Positions 1 to 5,624 of a stretch of 8,437 bases of DNA are shown one piece after another. The DNA is from Planctomycetaceae bacterium (lineage in GTDB: Bacteria > Planctomycetota > Planctomycetia > Pirellulales > Thermoguttaceae), in NCBI GenBank assembly GCA_031283825.1, contig JAITAZ010000388.1:1-8437 (forward strand), given 5' to 3'. The notes beneath the pieces were generated by a model. It searched no databases. It was not told where the DNA came from and saw nothing but the letters and a program-made list of their open reading frames with translations. The position numbers and the translations under genes are program-made. Every line of letters starts with the position of its first letter. Position 1 is the stretch's first letter.

Positions 1-19
1 AAAGCTGAAGTTTTATTTT

Positions 20-93
<74 letters not shown>

Positions 94-179
94 TTTTTTG
101 GTAAATTCTTAAAAAAATAGTGAGATTGCATCTTACTGTTTTTGTTTGTTTGGTTTAATTTTTATACGCTAATGACGAA

Positions 180-203
180 AATTGTGTCAAATTTGACACA
201 ATT
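180..203. promoter_or_regulatory. 24-bp perfect palindrome, possible operator
   Basis: The half-site AATTGTGTCAAA (180-191) is followed directly by its exact reverse complement (192-203), with no spacer and no mismatch. A perfect TTGACA hexamer lies in the right half (193-198), but no convincing -10 box follows at 16-18 nt. Perfect symmetry without a loop suits a dimeric repressor or activator site better than an RNA hairpin. It lies between tRNA-Asp and the decayed remnant, so it may once have controlled that gene. The binding protein cannot be named. Confidence 0.45.
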
Positions 204-236
204 CACCTTGTCAGCGCGAAAGGTTTTAACCTTAAA

Positions 237-693
237 ATGACAAAATTAAAGAATTTAGTCAAAAAACTACAAACAAAGAAAAGAAGCAAAAGTAACCTAC
301 CTATCACCAACAATAGAGGTTACGCTTTTTTACAGATTCAGATTCAATGGGAAAGCATAAAAAATCCCTCTCGGAAAATTCGAAGATTCTGACAAAAACA
401 AACCGCATTAAATTCTTGAATGCGTACAAAAATATTTCATATTCAGATCTGAATATGCCGTCAACCCAAAAGCCGCCATCGAAAAATGATCGCCAAGACG
501 GAATAAAATCAAATTAGATAAAGAAGCGGCAACAACAGAACAATCTATCTCCCTTGCCGAACTAATTGCCGAATGTCTAGCCGACAAAGAAAAATTACGC
601 GACATCGATCATTACAAATACGCCGGTCAACTTCTAATCAATGTACTCGACGCACAATTCCCCGCAGATGAAATCACAAAAGGGAATCTCTAA
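237..693 (+). pseudogene. Decayed coding remnant, perhaps N-terminal part of an integrase
   Basis: Protein-like sequence runs through this stretch in broken frames. The first part opens at ATG 237 (MTKLKNLVKKLQTKKRSK) and stops at TGA 390-392. Sequence resembling a continuation lies in another frame, from about 415. That frame is interrupted by TGA at 487-489 and then stays open to TAA 691-693. The last part contains SLAELIAECLADKEKLRD and HYKYAGQLLINV...FPADEI, whose spacing and residues remind me of the N-terminal helical (core-binding) part of planctomycete tyrosine recombinases. No catalytic domain with R...HxxR...Y follows. Its place just after a tRNA gene in the same direction fits a relic of an integrated element. 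That it is a broken gene is fairly likely; the family is a guess from memory. Confidence 0.4.
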
Positions 694-700
694 AAACTTG

Positions 701-883
701 TTTTGTAACCGTTCACGGATTTTTAAATTGCTAAACCCAATGTAGAGACACAATGCTTTGCGTCTCTATCGATAATCTTTTGATCGAACAATGAGACGCA
801 AGGCATTGCGTCTCTACATTTGTTAATTTGTAACTATTCACGTTTTAATTTTGCGATAAAAAATTCCGTGAACGGTTACAAAA
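701..883. repeat. Nested inverted-repeat element, MITE-like
   Basis: The outer arms are perfect inverted repeats: TGTAACCGTTCACGGA at 704-719 and TCCGTGAACGGTTACA at 865-880, extendable to 701-719 and 865-883. Inside lies a second pair, 739-769 and 790-820. The left copy starts AATGTAGAGACACAATGC and the right copy ends GCATTGCGTCTCTACATT; the two differ at only a few positions. A third arm-like sequence, TTGTAACTATTCACG, sits at 828-842 in the same orientation as the left outer arm. No open reading frame fits. It could be a non-autonomous element or a nested pair of insertions. It fills the gap between the remnant and the end of nusG. Confidence 0.7.
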
Positions 884-968
884 AACTACAGCTAGTTGCA
901 AAATAAAAAATAATTCCACTGATATATTACAAAAGAACCCTTTGTTCATGTTCAAAGTATAGTTGCAA

Positions 969-1883
969 TCAGCCTGAGCTTTGCTCTATTTGCCAATATT
1001 CTAACTCTACCGGCGTGCTTCTGCCGAATAGATTTACTATTACCGTTACTCTGCCGTTGGCATAGTCTATTGCGTCAACTACGCCGCTCAAGCTTTCGAA
1101 ACTGCCCTCTTTTATCTTTATTTGATCGCCTACGCTATAGCCTACCTTTAACTTTGGAGATTCTGCGGGGTCTTCCTTTTCCGCCGCTAACATTCTTTGA
1201 ACCTCATGCGCTAACATCGGCGTCGGCTTGCCTACAGCACCAGTAAAATCGCCGATGCCGGGAGTCTCACGCACCAAAAACCACGTGTCATCGTTGATCT
1301 CCATGTATATCATTATATAACCCGGATACAACTTACGTTTCACAATACGCTTTTTCTCATTGCGTATCTCCGTTACCTTTTCAGTTGGAACTAAAATATC
1401 GCCAAAATATTGATCCAATCCAGCAATTTTCGCACGCTGCTCAAGCTGCTTTTTTATCAAATCCTCGCGATTCACCTGAACCTTCAAAATATACCAGTCC
1501 TTGCCCTTCGGACGCTCCAACTCCTCCTCAATAACTATAGACTTTTTCTTTTCGACTCCTTCATCGTTTTCATCGTTGACTTCCTTCGTATCATCCGTTG
1601 TCTCAGCTTCCGCCTTGTCTTTGTCCTTGTCCTTTTTTTTGCTTTGACCTTTCGGTTTCTTTTCTGCAACGGCTTTTTTGGTTTTTTTGCCCTTTTCCGG
1701 TTTTGCGTCAGCAGATAAATCAGACAACGATTCCGACTGCGAATCCGGCAGCGAATCCGAATCTGCAGTCGAATCTCCAACTACATCAACAGACTCCTCC
1801 GAATCGACCGTTGAATCAACAGTCTCCTCCGTCCCGAAATCAATCTGATTACTATCGCCATTTTCCAATTCAGACTCTAACAT
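969..1883 (-). CDS. nusG: Transcription termination/antitermination factor NusG with long charged N-terminal extension
   Basis: NusG binds RNA polymerase, supports elongation and couples it to Rho or the ribosome. The 304-residue protein has two parts. Residues 1-125 are low complexity: first acidic and Ser/Asp-rich (1-60), then Lys-rich with KGKKTKK and KKKDKDKDK (64-90), then acidic again. From residue 129 the NGN domain begins (DWYILKVQVNRED), with the family motif YPGYIMIYME at 186-195 and PGIGDFTG at 208-215. The KOW domain follows at about 250-283 (VGDQIKIKEGSFESLSGVV) and ends in VELEYWQIE. E. coli NusG is about 181 residues, so the extra length is all at the N-terminus. The ATG start is supported by AGGGGAG on the minus strand (1890-1896), six bases upstream. 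A TATAAT box at 1938-1943 may give it its own promoter. The usual next gene, rplK, is absent. Confidence 0.96.
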   Translation of the reverse strand: MLESELENGDSNQIDFGTEETVDSTVDSEESVDVVGDSTADSDSLPDSQSESLSDLSADAKPEKGKKTKKAVAEKKPKGQSKKKDKDKDKAEAETTDDTKEVNDENDEGVEKKKSIVIEEELERPKGKDWYILKVQVNREDLIKKQLEQRAKIAGLDQYFGDILVPTEKVTEIRNEKKRIVKRKLYPGYIMIYMEINDDTWFLVRETPGIGDFTGAVGKPTPMLAHEVQRMLAAEKEDPAESPKLKVGYSVGDQIKIKEGSFESLSGVVDAIDYANGRVTVIVNLFGRSTPVELEYWQIEQSSG

Positions 1884-1937
1884 GAATTACTCCCCTGCAA
1901 TAACTAATCCTTTCTCAATTTAAACTTTAAAAAAATA

Positions 1938-1943
1938 ATTATA
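1938..1943 (-). promoter_or_regulatory. Possible -10 box of nusG
   Basis: The minus strand reads GAGTCGTATAATTA here, with a consensus TATAAT about 55 nt before the nusG start. No TTGACA-like -35 is seen 16-18 nt upstream; the bases there are GCCGAA. The same GAGTYGTATAAT context recurs before tRNA-Trp (2968-2973), at the end of a related repeat copy, which makes chance less likely. Confidence 0.4.
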
Positions 1944-2002
1944 CGACTCATACTATGAATTTCGGCGATACAAAGACGATTCATTGAGATCGCTGAAATC
2001 AT

Positions 2003-2031
2003 TAAAAATTCTGCTTTCCAACGGCAAACAG
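2003..2031 (-). terminator. Terminator-like hairpin after secE
   Basis: On the minus strand CTGTTT pairs with AAAGCAG (one bulged base) around a loop containing GCCGTTGG, followed by AATTTTTAA. The stem is short, so termination may be partial. It begins 47 bases after the secE stop codon and precedes the possible nusG promoter, as a boundary between transcription units would. Confidence 0.4.
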
Positions 2032-2077
2032 GCGGCTCTAACCGAAAATTCAAATGTGAACAGTTGTTAAAATACGC

Positions 2078-2503
2078 TTACGGAATAACCCGTATAAATT
2101 TGAATATTGTCATCCACGCCAAATCAAAGATAAAAATCATTCCTGCCAAAATCAGAAATAAAGTCAAAACAACCACAGTTGACGAATACAATTCAGCTCC
2201 GCTGGGCCACGAAACTTTCATCATTTCGCCCTCGACCGATACAAGGAAGTTGGCGAAAGTCTGCCAATTTACAAGTCTAAACGCAATCCACGCGCCCAAC
2301 AACGTAATCGCAATCGCAATAATTCCCGCAAACAATTGACTATCCGCAAACGACAACGCAACTTGAGACATCGTAACAAAAAATCTATACGCGCCGCTCG
2401 CAAAAAGTACAAATATGCCCAAAGCCGTAAGACGCCTTGTATGCATACCTTGATTAGGCTTGTAACGCCTAAAACTGAAAAGAGCTTTAATCAGTTCAAT
2501 CAT
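2078..2503 (-). CDS. secE: Preprotein translocase subunit SecE, three-helix form
   Basis: SecE clamps the SecY channel in the inner membrane and is essential for Sec export. The 141-residue protein has three hydrophobic segments: about 25-44, 58-77 and 109-130. The diagnostic part is C-terminal: the amphipathic helix with VEGEMMKVSWPSGAEL (90-105), carrying the conserved K-V-x-W-P motif, followed by the last membrane helix. Many bacteria have a minimal SecE of about 60 residues with only this part; E. coli has a three-helix form of similar design. No clear Shine-Dalgarno sequence precedes the ATG (upstream bases AACAAATAAC), so the start rests on length and the ORF. It lies between tRNA-Trp and nusG, the standard position for secE. 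Confidence 0.95.
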   Translation of the reverse strand: MIELIKALFSFRRYKPNQGMHTRRLTALGIFVLFASGAYRFFVTMSQVALSFADSQLFAGIIAIAITLLGAWIAFRLVNWQTFANFLVSVEGEMMKVSWPSGAELYSSTVVVLTLFLILAGMIFIFDLAWMTIFKFIRVIP

Positions 2504-2538
2504 GTTATTTGTTATAAGTAAAATTTAATCTTAAATAT

Positions 2539-2822
2539 TTTGTAATTATTCCGTAGCAAATTATTTTTAATCGGATAACCGACCTTTCGCCGAATGACAA
2601 GAGGTTACAAACCCACAATCGCATTGCCGAATACAACGTTAGCAATGTAAATCAATTTTGTCTGAACTATGATTTTTGTGATTAGAATAATAAAATCATA
2701 TAAATCATAGTTAAGATAATTACAGCTTTAATCTGCTTTCTCTTTTTTCTTTTTCGTCGGCTAGGCTTACTACAATGCTCAATGATTATTCCGGATCAAT
2801 AGTTGTCTAATGAATAGTTACA
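2539..2822. repeat. MITE-like element C between secE and tRNA-Trp
   Basis: The left end is TGTAATTATTCCGTAG (2541-2556) and the right end CTAATGAATAGTTACA (2807-2822), imperfect inverted repeats (13 of 16). Just inside the right end is GATCAATAGTTGTC (2794-2807), related to the subterminal sequence of the copies at 5243-5357 and 6908-7064. Near the left end, CCGACCTTTCGCCGA (2579-2593) is a half of the REP-like hairpin seen at 5297-5316 and beside rpsR. A separate palindrome (2658-2719) is nested inside. No gene is present. Confidence 0.55.
2658..2719. repeat. Small palindromic repeat with AACTATGATTT arms
   Basis: TTGTCTGAACTATGATTT (2658-2675) and AAATCATAGTTAAGATAA (2702-2719) are inverted repeats matching at 16 of 18 positions; the inner 11 bases are perfect. 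The centre is AT-rich. A very similar intergenic sequence is common in several unrelated bacterial groups, as far as I recall. It would form a long hairpin in RNA on either strand. Confidence 0.6.
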
Positions 2823-2847
2823 TTTTCGTTACAATAATTCGAATTGA

Positions 2848-2918
2848 CAGGGGAGGAGGGAATCGAACCCCCACCAGCGGTTTTGGAGACCGCAGTTCTG
2901 CCACTAAACTACTCCCCT
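2848..2918 (-). tRNA. trnW: tRNA-Trp (anticodon CCA)
   Basis: On the minus strand the acceptor stem is AGGGGAG/CTCCCCT with discriminator G. The anticodon stem GCGGT/ACCGC encloses CTCCAAA, giving anticodon CCA. The T-loop is TTCGATT. CCA is not encoded at the 3' end. tRNA-Trp between tuf and secE is the standard bacterial order; the ribosomal protein gene rpmG, often beside it, is not found here. Confidence 0.96.
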
Positions 2919-2967
2919 GTGAAATTCCATCAATCTCTCAACTCAGAGTTTCGACTCAATTTCTAAT

Positions 2968-2973
2968 ATTATA
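2968..2973 (-). promoter_or_regulatory. Possible -10 box of tRNA-Trp / secE unit
   Basis: The minus strand reads GAGTTGTATAATATT, a perfect TATAAT 50 nt before the mature 5' end of tRNA-Trp. The 17-nt-upstream hexamer is CGCCGA, not a classical -35. The box ends repeat copy 2 in the same way that copy 1 ends before nusG. Confidence 0.4.
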
Positions 2974-3006
2974 CAACTCGGCAATGAATCTCGGCGATCT
3001 AAAAGT

Positions 3007-3037
3007 TTAAAAGCCTACTTTCCAATGTCGAGCAGGC
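3007..3037 (-). terminator. Terminator-like hairpin downstream of tuf
   Basis: On the minus strand GCCTGCT (3031-3037) pairs with AGTAGGC (3013-3019), with one G-U pair, around an 11-base loop, and TTTT follows. It lies about 170 bases after the tuf stop codon and ahead of the tRNA-Trp promoter-like box. Confidence 0.45.
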
Positions 3038-3111
3038 GGTTCTTATCGACAATTCAAACGCGAGCAGTTTAAAAATACTGAATCAGACTCCGCGAAAAAA
3101 TTAAATAGTCC

Positions 3112-3200
3112 GCGCTTTAACTTCGACTAGAGCCGCCCGCTTCGCCTACAAACAGACAACAAGCAGACGACACTAACCGAAAATTCCAGTACGAAGAGTT
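3112..3200. repeat. Tuf-locus repeat, copy 3, head-to-head inverted pair
   Basis: The + strand half TAGAGCCGCCCGCTTCG (3128-3144) resembles the head of copy 4. The right half, read on the minus strand, is GGAATTTTCGGTTAGTGTCG and resembles the head of copies 1 and 5. The two heads face each other, making an imperfect palindrome that begins within 10 bases of the tuf stop codon. It may act as an additional transcript end or stabilising hairpin for tuf mRNA. Confidence 0.45.
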
Positions 3201-3205
3201 TCAAA

Positions 3206-4405
3206 CTATTTCAACACCTTTGTTACCACACCCGAACCTACAGTTCGACCGCCTTCGCGAATAGCAAATCTCACATTTTCCGACATTGCAATCGGCGAAA
3301 TCAATTCGACTTTGAGTTTAACGTTGTCGCCGGGCATACACATTTCGGCGTCGCCTAGCAAAGTCAAAGCGCCGGTAACGTCTGTAGTTCTGAAATAGAA
3401 TTGCGGACGATAACCAGAGAAGAACGGTGTCGAGCGTCCGCCTTCGTCTTTCGATAACACGTAAACTTCAGCCTCGAATTCAGTGTGCGGCGTAATCGTT
3501 CCGGGCTTGGCAAGAACTTGACCTCTTTGAATATCGTCTCGTTTTATACCTCTCAACAAAAGCCCGACATTGTCGCCCGCTTGACCTTGATCAAGTTCTT
3601 TCTTGAACATTTCGACGCCGGTAACAACCGTTTTTTGTTTCTCGTCGCTGAATCCGACAATTTCAACTTCCTCGCTGACCTTAATAATTCCGCGTTCAAT
3701 TCTACCTGTTGCAACCGTTCCTCGACCTTCAATCGAAAACACGTCTTCAATTGCCAACAAGAACGGTTTGTCGTTTTCATGAACCGGTTCGGGAATATTG
3801 TTGTCCAGAGCTTCCATCAATTCGGTAATACATTTCGACTTTTCAGGATCAGACGGATTCTGTTGAGCATGAATCGCAGAACCGCGAATAATCGGAACTT
3901 CGTCTCCCGGAAAATCATATTTGCTTAACAACTCGCGAATTTCAAGCTCGACAAGTTCCAGTAATTCCGGATCGTCCAGCAAATCGACCTTGTTAAGGAA
4001 CACAACCAGATTCGGAACATTCACTTGACGTGCAAGTAGAACGTGTTCCCGTGTTTGCGGCATCGGTCCATCGGCGGCGGATACCACAAGAATTGCGCCG
4101 TCCATTTGTGCGGCGCCGGTAATCATATTCTTGATGAAGTCCGCGTGTCCGGGACAATCGATATGCGCGTAATGTCTTTTTTCCGTTTCGTACTCGACGT
4201 GAGCAACGGCGATTGTTACCGTTTTAGTTGCGTCACGAACCGTACCGCCTTTCGCAATATCAGCGTAACTCTTGACTTTAGCCAATCCCTTCGCCGCTTG
4301 AACGGCAAGAATCGCGCTAGTCAAAGTAGTTTTACCGTGATCAATATGACCAATTGTTCCCACGTTCACGTGGGGTTTAGTCCTTTCAAATTTTTCTTTA
4401 GCCAT
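3206..4405 (-). CDS. tuf: Translation elongation factor Tu
   Basis: EF-Tu is the GTPase that delivers aminoacyl-tRNA to the ribosomal A site. The 399-residue protein is complete. Domain 1 (about 1-210) has GHIDHGKT at 19-26 (P-loop), DCPGH at 83-87 (switch II), NKVD at 138-141 and GSA at 175-177. Domain 2 follows (from about 215, [20 protein letters not shown]), then domain 3, with [19 protein letters not shown] and the C-terminal [15 protein letters not shown]. Switch I reads [15 protein letters not shown] where most bacteria have RGITI; the effector Thr is kept at 64. This variant is what I know from Pirellulales. AAGGAG (4413-4418, minus strand) precedes the ATG by seven bases. The tRNA-Thr(GGT) gene lies upstream, as in the tufB operon of E. 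coli. Whether another tuf copy exists elsewhere cannot be seen. Confidence 0.98.
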   Translation of the reverse strand: MAKEKFERTKPHVNVGTIGHIDHGKTTLTSAILAVQAAKGLAKVKSYADIAKGGTVRDATKTVTIAVAHVEYETEKRHYAHIDCPGHADFIKNMITGAAQMDGAILVVSAADGPMPQTREHVLLARQVNVPNLVVFLNKVDLLDDPELLELVELEIRELLSKYDFPGDEVPIIRGSAIHAQQNPSDPEKSKCITELMEALDNNIPEPVHENDKPFLLAIEDVFSIEGRGTVATGRIERGIIKVSEEVEIVGFSDEKQKTVVTGVEMFKKELDQGQAGDNVGLLLRGIKRDDIQRGQVLAKPGTITPHTEFEAEVYVLSKDEGGRSTPFFSGYRPQFYFRTTDVTGALTLLGDAEMCMPGDNVKLKVELISPIAMSENVRFAIREGGRTVGSGVVTKVLK

Positions 4406-4429
4406 TTTTATTCTCCTTAAATTCTTAAA

Positions 4430-4492
4430 GTTATACCCGACTTCGGGAGGGAATACGCGTCGCGTTCAGTGTCTGCCGCCCCGATTGGGCAG
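4430..4492 (-). promoter_or_regulatory. tuf leader: -10-like box and hairpins
   Basis: The minus strand has TATAAC at 4430-4435, 25 nt before the tuf ATG, directly preceded by a small hairpin CCCG/CGGG (4436-4447). Farther upstream CTGCC/GGCAG (4473-4477 and 4488-4492) forms a GC-rich hairpin in otherwise AT-rich DNA. No -35 consensus is seen. These may be promoter or leader elements for tuf, separate from transcription coming through the upstream tRNAs. Confidence 0.25.
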
Positions 4493-4566
4493 CTCGCCTT
4501 CTAGTAGCGCAACGGTTCAACAATCTAAATACAAAATTATCGTTACAAAAATTCTAAATTGCCCGC

Positions 4567-4660
4567 ACTTTAAATTTCCGTTAGAGCAATCTGCTCGTCT
4601 ATTGGAAGGCAGACTTTACGCTCTTAAATCGAATAAACTCATTGTACGAGTTACATGACG
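4567..4660 (+). repeat. Tuf-locus repeat, copy 4
   Basis: The + strand holds CTTTAAATTTCCGTTAGAGC, then TCTGC...ATTGGAAGGCAGAC (a weak hairpin), and ends CTCATTGTACGAGTTACATG. It aligns along its whole length with copy 5 but is the most diverged copy; the TATAAT position is lost. It points against the direction of tuf transcription. Confidence 0.5.
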
Positions 4661-4795
4661 CCAAATTGAAATCAATAATTGAATCGTTTCGGCAAAATTT
4701 GAAACTATAAATTGTATTGAGATTGTACTCTATACATCGTTACTTCATTTCCGCAAAACTTTGTTTCTCATCGATTTGATCGAACATACGATTTA

Positions 4796-4906
4796 AACTG
4801 TTCATGTTTGAATTTTCGGTTAGAGCCGCCGGCTTATCTAATTGGAAAGCCGGTTGTTTTGCGAATAGCTCTTTATTGTCGAAATTCATAGAACGAGTTG
4901 TTTACG
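4796..4906 (+). repeat. Tuf-locus repeat, copy 5
   Basis: The head (4796-4830) matches copy 1 at 33 of 35 positions, in the opposite orientation. It continues with a strong hairpin and ends GAAATTCATAGAACGAGTTG (4881-4900), again matching the end of copy 1 but without TATAAT. It and copy 4 lie about 240 bases apart in the same orientation within the 645-bp gap between tRNA-Thr(GGT) and tuf, where no gene is visible. Confidence 0.65.
4828..4860 (+). terminator. Terminator-like hairpin within repeat copy 5
   Basis: GCCGGCTT (4828-4835) pairs with AAGCCGGT (4847-4854), eight pairs including one G-U, around an 11-base loop, followed by TGTTTT. It has the form of an intrinsic terminator on the + strand, but no + strand gene ends here, so it would only block antisense transcription, or is simply part of the repeat. 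Confidence 0.35.
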
Positions 4907-5050
4907 TTTTTTCTGAAATTATTACGAAACTGACTTTGACGCGAACGCGAAAAAATATCGTATCAAAAATCCGCAACAATGCTACAGTCAAACGACGTAT
5001 TTCTAAACAATGAGTCCAAAACGCGATGCGTAATGATACATAAGTGAGCA

Positions 5051-5123
5051 AGCTGTTGATGAGAATCGAACTCATGACCTCGTCCTTACCAAGGACGTGC
5101 TCTACCTACTGAGCTACAACAGC
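5051..5123 (-). tRNA. trnT: tRNA-Thr (anticodon GGT)
   Basis: The minus strand gives acceptor stem GCTGTTG/CAACAGC, anticodon stem CGTCC/GGACG with loop TTGGTAA (anticodon GGT), and T-loop TTCGATT. The discriminator is T. CCA is not encoded. Only 13 bases separate it from tRNA-Gly, so the two are surely cotranscribed. It corresponds to thrT, the last tRNA before tufB in E. coli. Confidence 0.96.
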
Positions 5124-5136
5124 AAATCACAGGCAA

Positions 5137-5207
5137 AGCGGGTGAAGGGAATCGAACCCTCGTCTCCAGCTTGGAAGGCTGTGGCTCTACCATTGAGCTA
5201 CACCCGC
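5137..5207 (-). tRNA. trnG: tRNA-Gly (anticodon TCC)
   Basis: The minus strand gives acceptor stem GCGGGTG/CACCCGC and anticodon loop CTTCCAA flanked by ACAGC/GCTGG (outermost pair mismatched), anticodon TCC. The T-loop is TTCGATT. The discriminator is T and CCA is not encoded. It corresponds to glyT of the E. coli tufB operon. Confidence 0.95.
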
Positions 5208-5242
5208 TTTGAAAAATGAATCCATGTACCAAGTTTTTTTAC

Positions 5243-5357
5243 TTGTAGTTATTCAGTAGGCAACTATTGATCTTTGGCGATCAATGATCGGATTTACGAC
5301 CTTTTGCCGATGGTCGATTATCTGATCGATAGTCGTTTATCTACTGAATAGTTACAA
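5243..5357. repeat. MITE-like element B between tRNA-Gly and tRNA-Tyr
   Basis: This is the best-kept copy of the family. The ends are TTGTAGTTATTCAGTAG (5243-5259) and CTACTGAATAGTTACAA (5341-5357), inverted with 15 of 17 matches. Subterminal GGCAACTATTGATC (5259-5272) is loosely mirrored by GATCGATAGTCG near the right end. The centre has a hairpin with CGACC/GGTCG arms (5297-5316). At 115 bp it has no coding capacity. It splits the tRNA cluster. Confidence 0.7.
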
Positions 5358-5399
5358 TTAAATTTGTCGAAACGACTCCAAATTAACAAACAAAAAAAC

Positions 5400-5481
5400 T
5401 GGGAGATGGAGGATTCGAACCTCCGAAGTCGATGACAACAGATTTACAGTCTGCCCCCTTTGACCACTCGGGAAATCTCCC
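5400..5481 (-). tRNA. trnY: tRNA-Tyr (anticodon GTA)
   Basis: The minus strand gives acceptor stem GGGAGAT/ATCTCCC with discriminator A, anticodon stem GCAGA/TCTGT around CTGTAAA (anticodon GTA), and a long variable arm of the class II type, which explains the 82-base length. The T-loop is TTCGAAT. CCA is not encoded. It corresponds to tyrU of the E. coli tufB operon. Confidence 0.96.
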
Positions 5482-5624
5482 ATAAATTATTTGTTCGTTT
5501 TACGTTCTGGAATCCCTGAATTTAATTATAAATTGCAAAGCAAGCGGGATTCATTTTATTTGTTGAATATTCTATATTTCCGCAACCTTGCGATTAAGTT
5601 TTGTTTTTATAGAATTTTTAAAAT

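Larger units (their letters stand above)
1938..2065 (-). repeat. Tuf-locus repeat, copy 1 (secE-nusG gap)
   Basis: Read on the minus strand, this copy starts AACTGTTCACATTTGAATTT and continues through TTCGGTTAGAGCCGCC. That 35-base head matches + strand 4796-4830 at 33 positions. It then has a hairpin with TTGGAAAGC in its right half, a T-tract, and ends in GAGTCGTATAAT. It fills nearly all of the space between secE and nusG. Related copies are at 2968-3070, 3112-3200, 4567-4660 and 4796-4906. Confidence 0.7.
2968..3070 (-). repeat. Tuf-locus repeat, copy 2 (tuf-tRNA-Trp gap)
   Basis: The minus strand starts AAACTGCTCGCGTTTGAATT, then ATAAGAACCGCC, a hairpin with ATTGGAAAG, TTTT, and finally ATTCATTGCCGAGTTGTATAAT (two parts of one run). 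Order and spacing match copy 1, with more substitutions and a shorter gap between hairpin and TATAAT (40 against 68 bases). Confidence 0.6.

Noticed and set aside
408..605. Minus-strand open frame of 65 codons opposite the remnant at 237-693
   Set aside because: The + strand pieces look more protein-like, and this frame has no ribosome site or recognisable motif.
701..883. CRISPR-like array of repeats
   Set aside because: The repeats are inverted and nested, not regularly spaced direct repeats with unique spacers, and no cas genes are present.
881..901. Hairpin AACTA/TAGTT followed by T6 on the minus strand, downstream of nusG
   Set aside because: A five-pair AT-rich stem is too weak to call a terminator, though nothing better is seen for nusG.
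2810..3010. Open frame of 66 codons on the + strand across tRNA-Trp
   Set aside because: It is the antisense of the tRNA; the peptide GGGNRTPTSGFGD is the well-known spurious translation of a tRNA complement.
4804..5013. Open frame of 69 codons on the + strand
   Set aside because: It is made of repeat copy 5 and flanking AT-rich DNA, with no ribosome site and no family resemblance.
5511..5552. Possible terminator after the dehydrogenase (GAATCCC/GGGATTC)
   Set aside because: The seven-base stem has a loop of nearly 30 bases and no T-tract on the minus strand.
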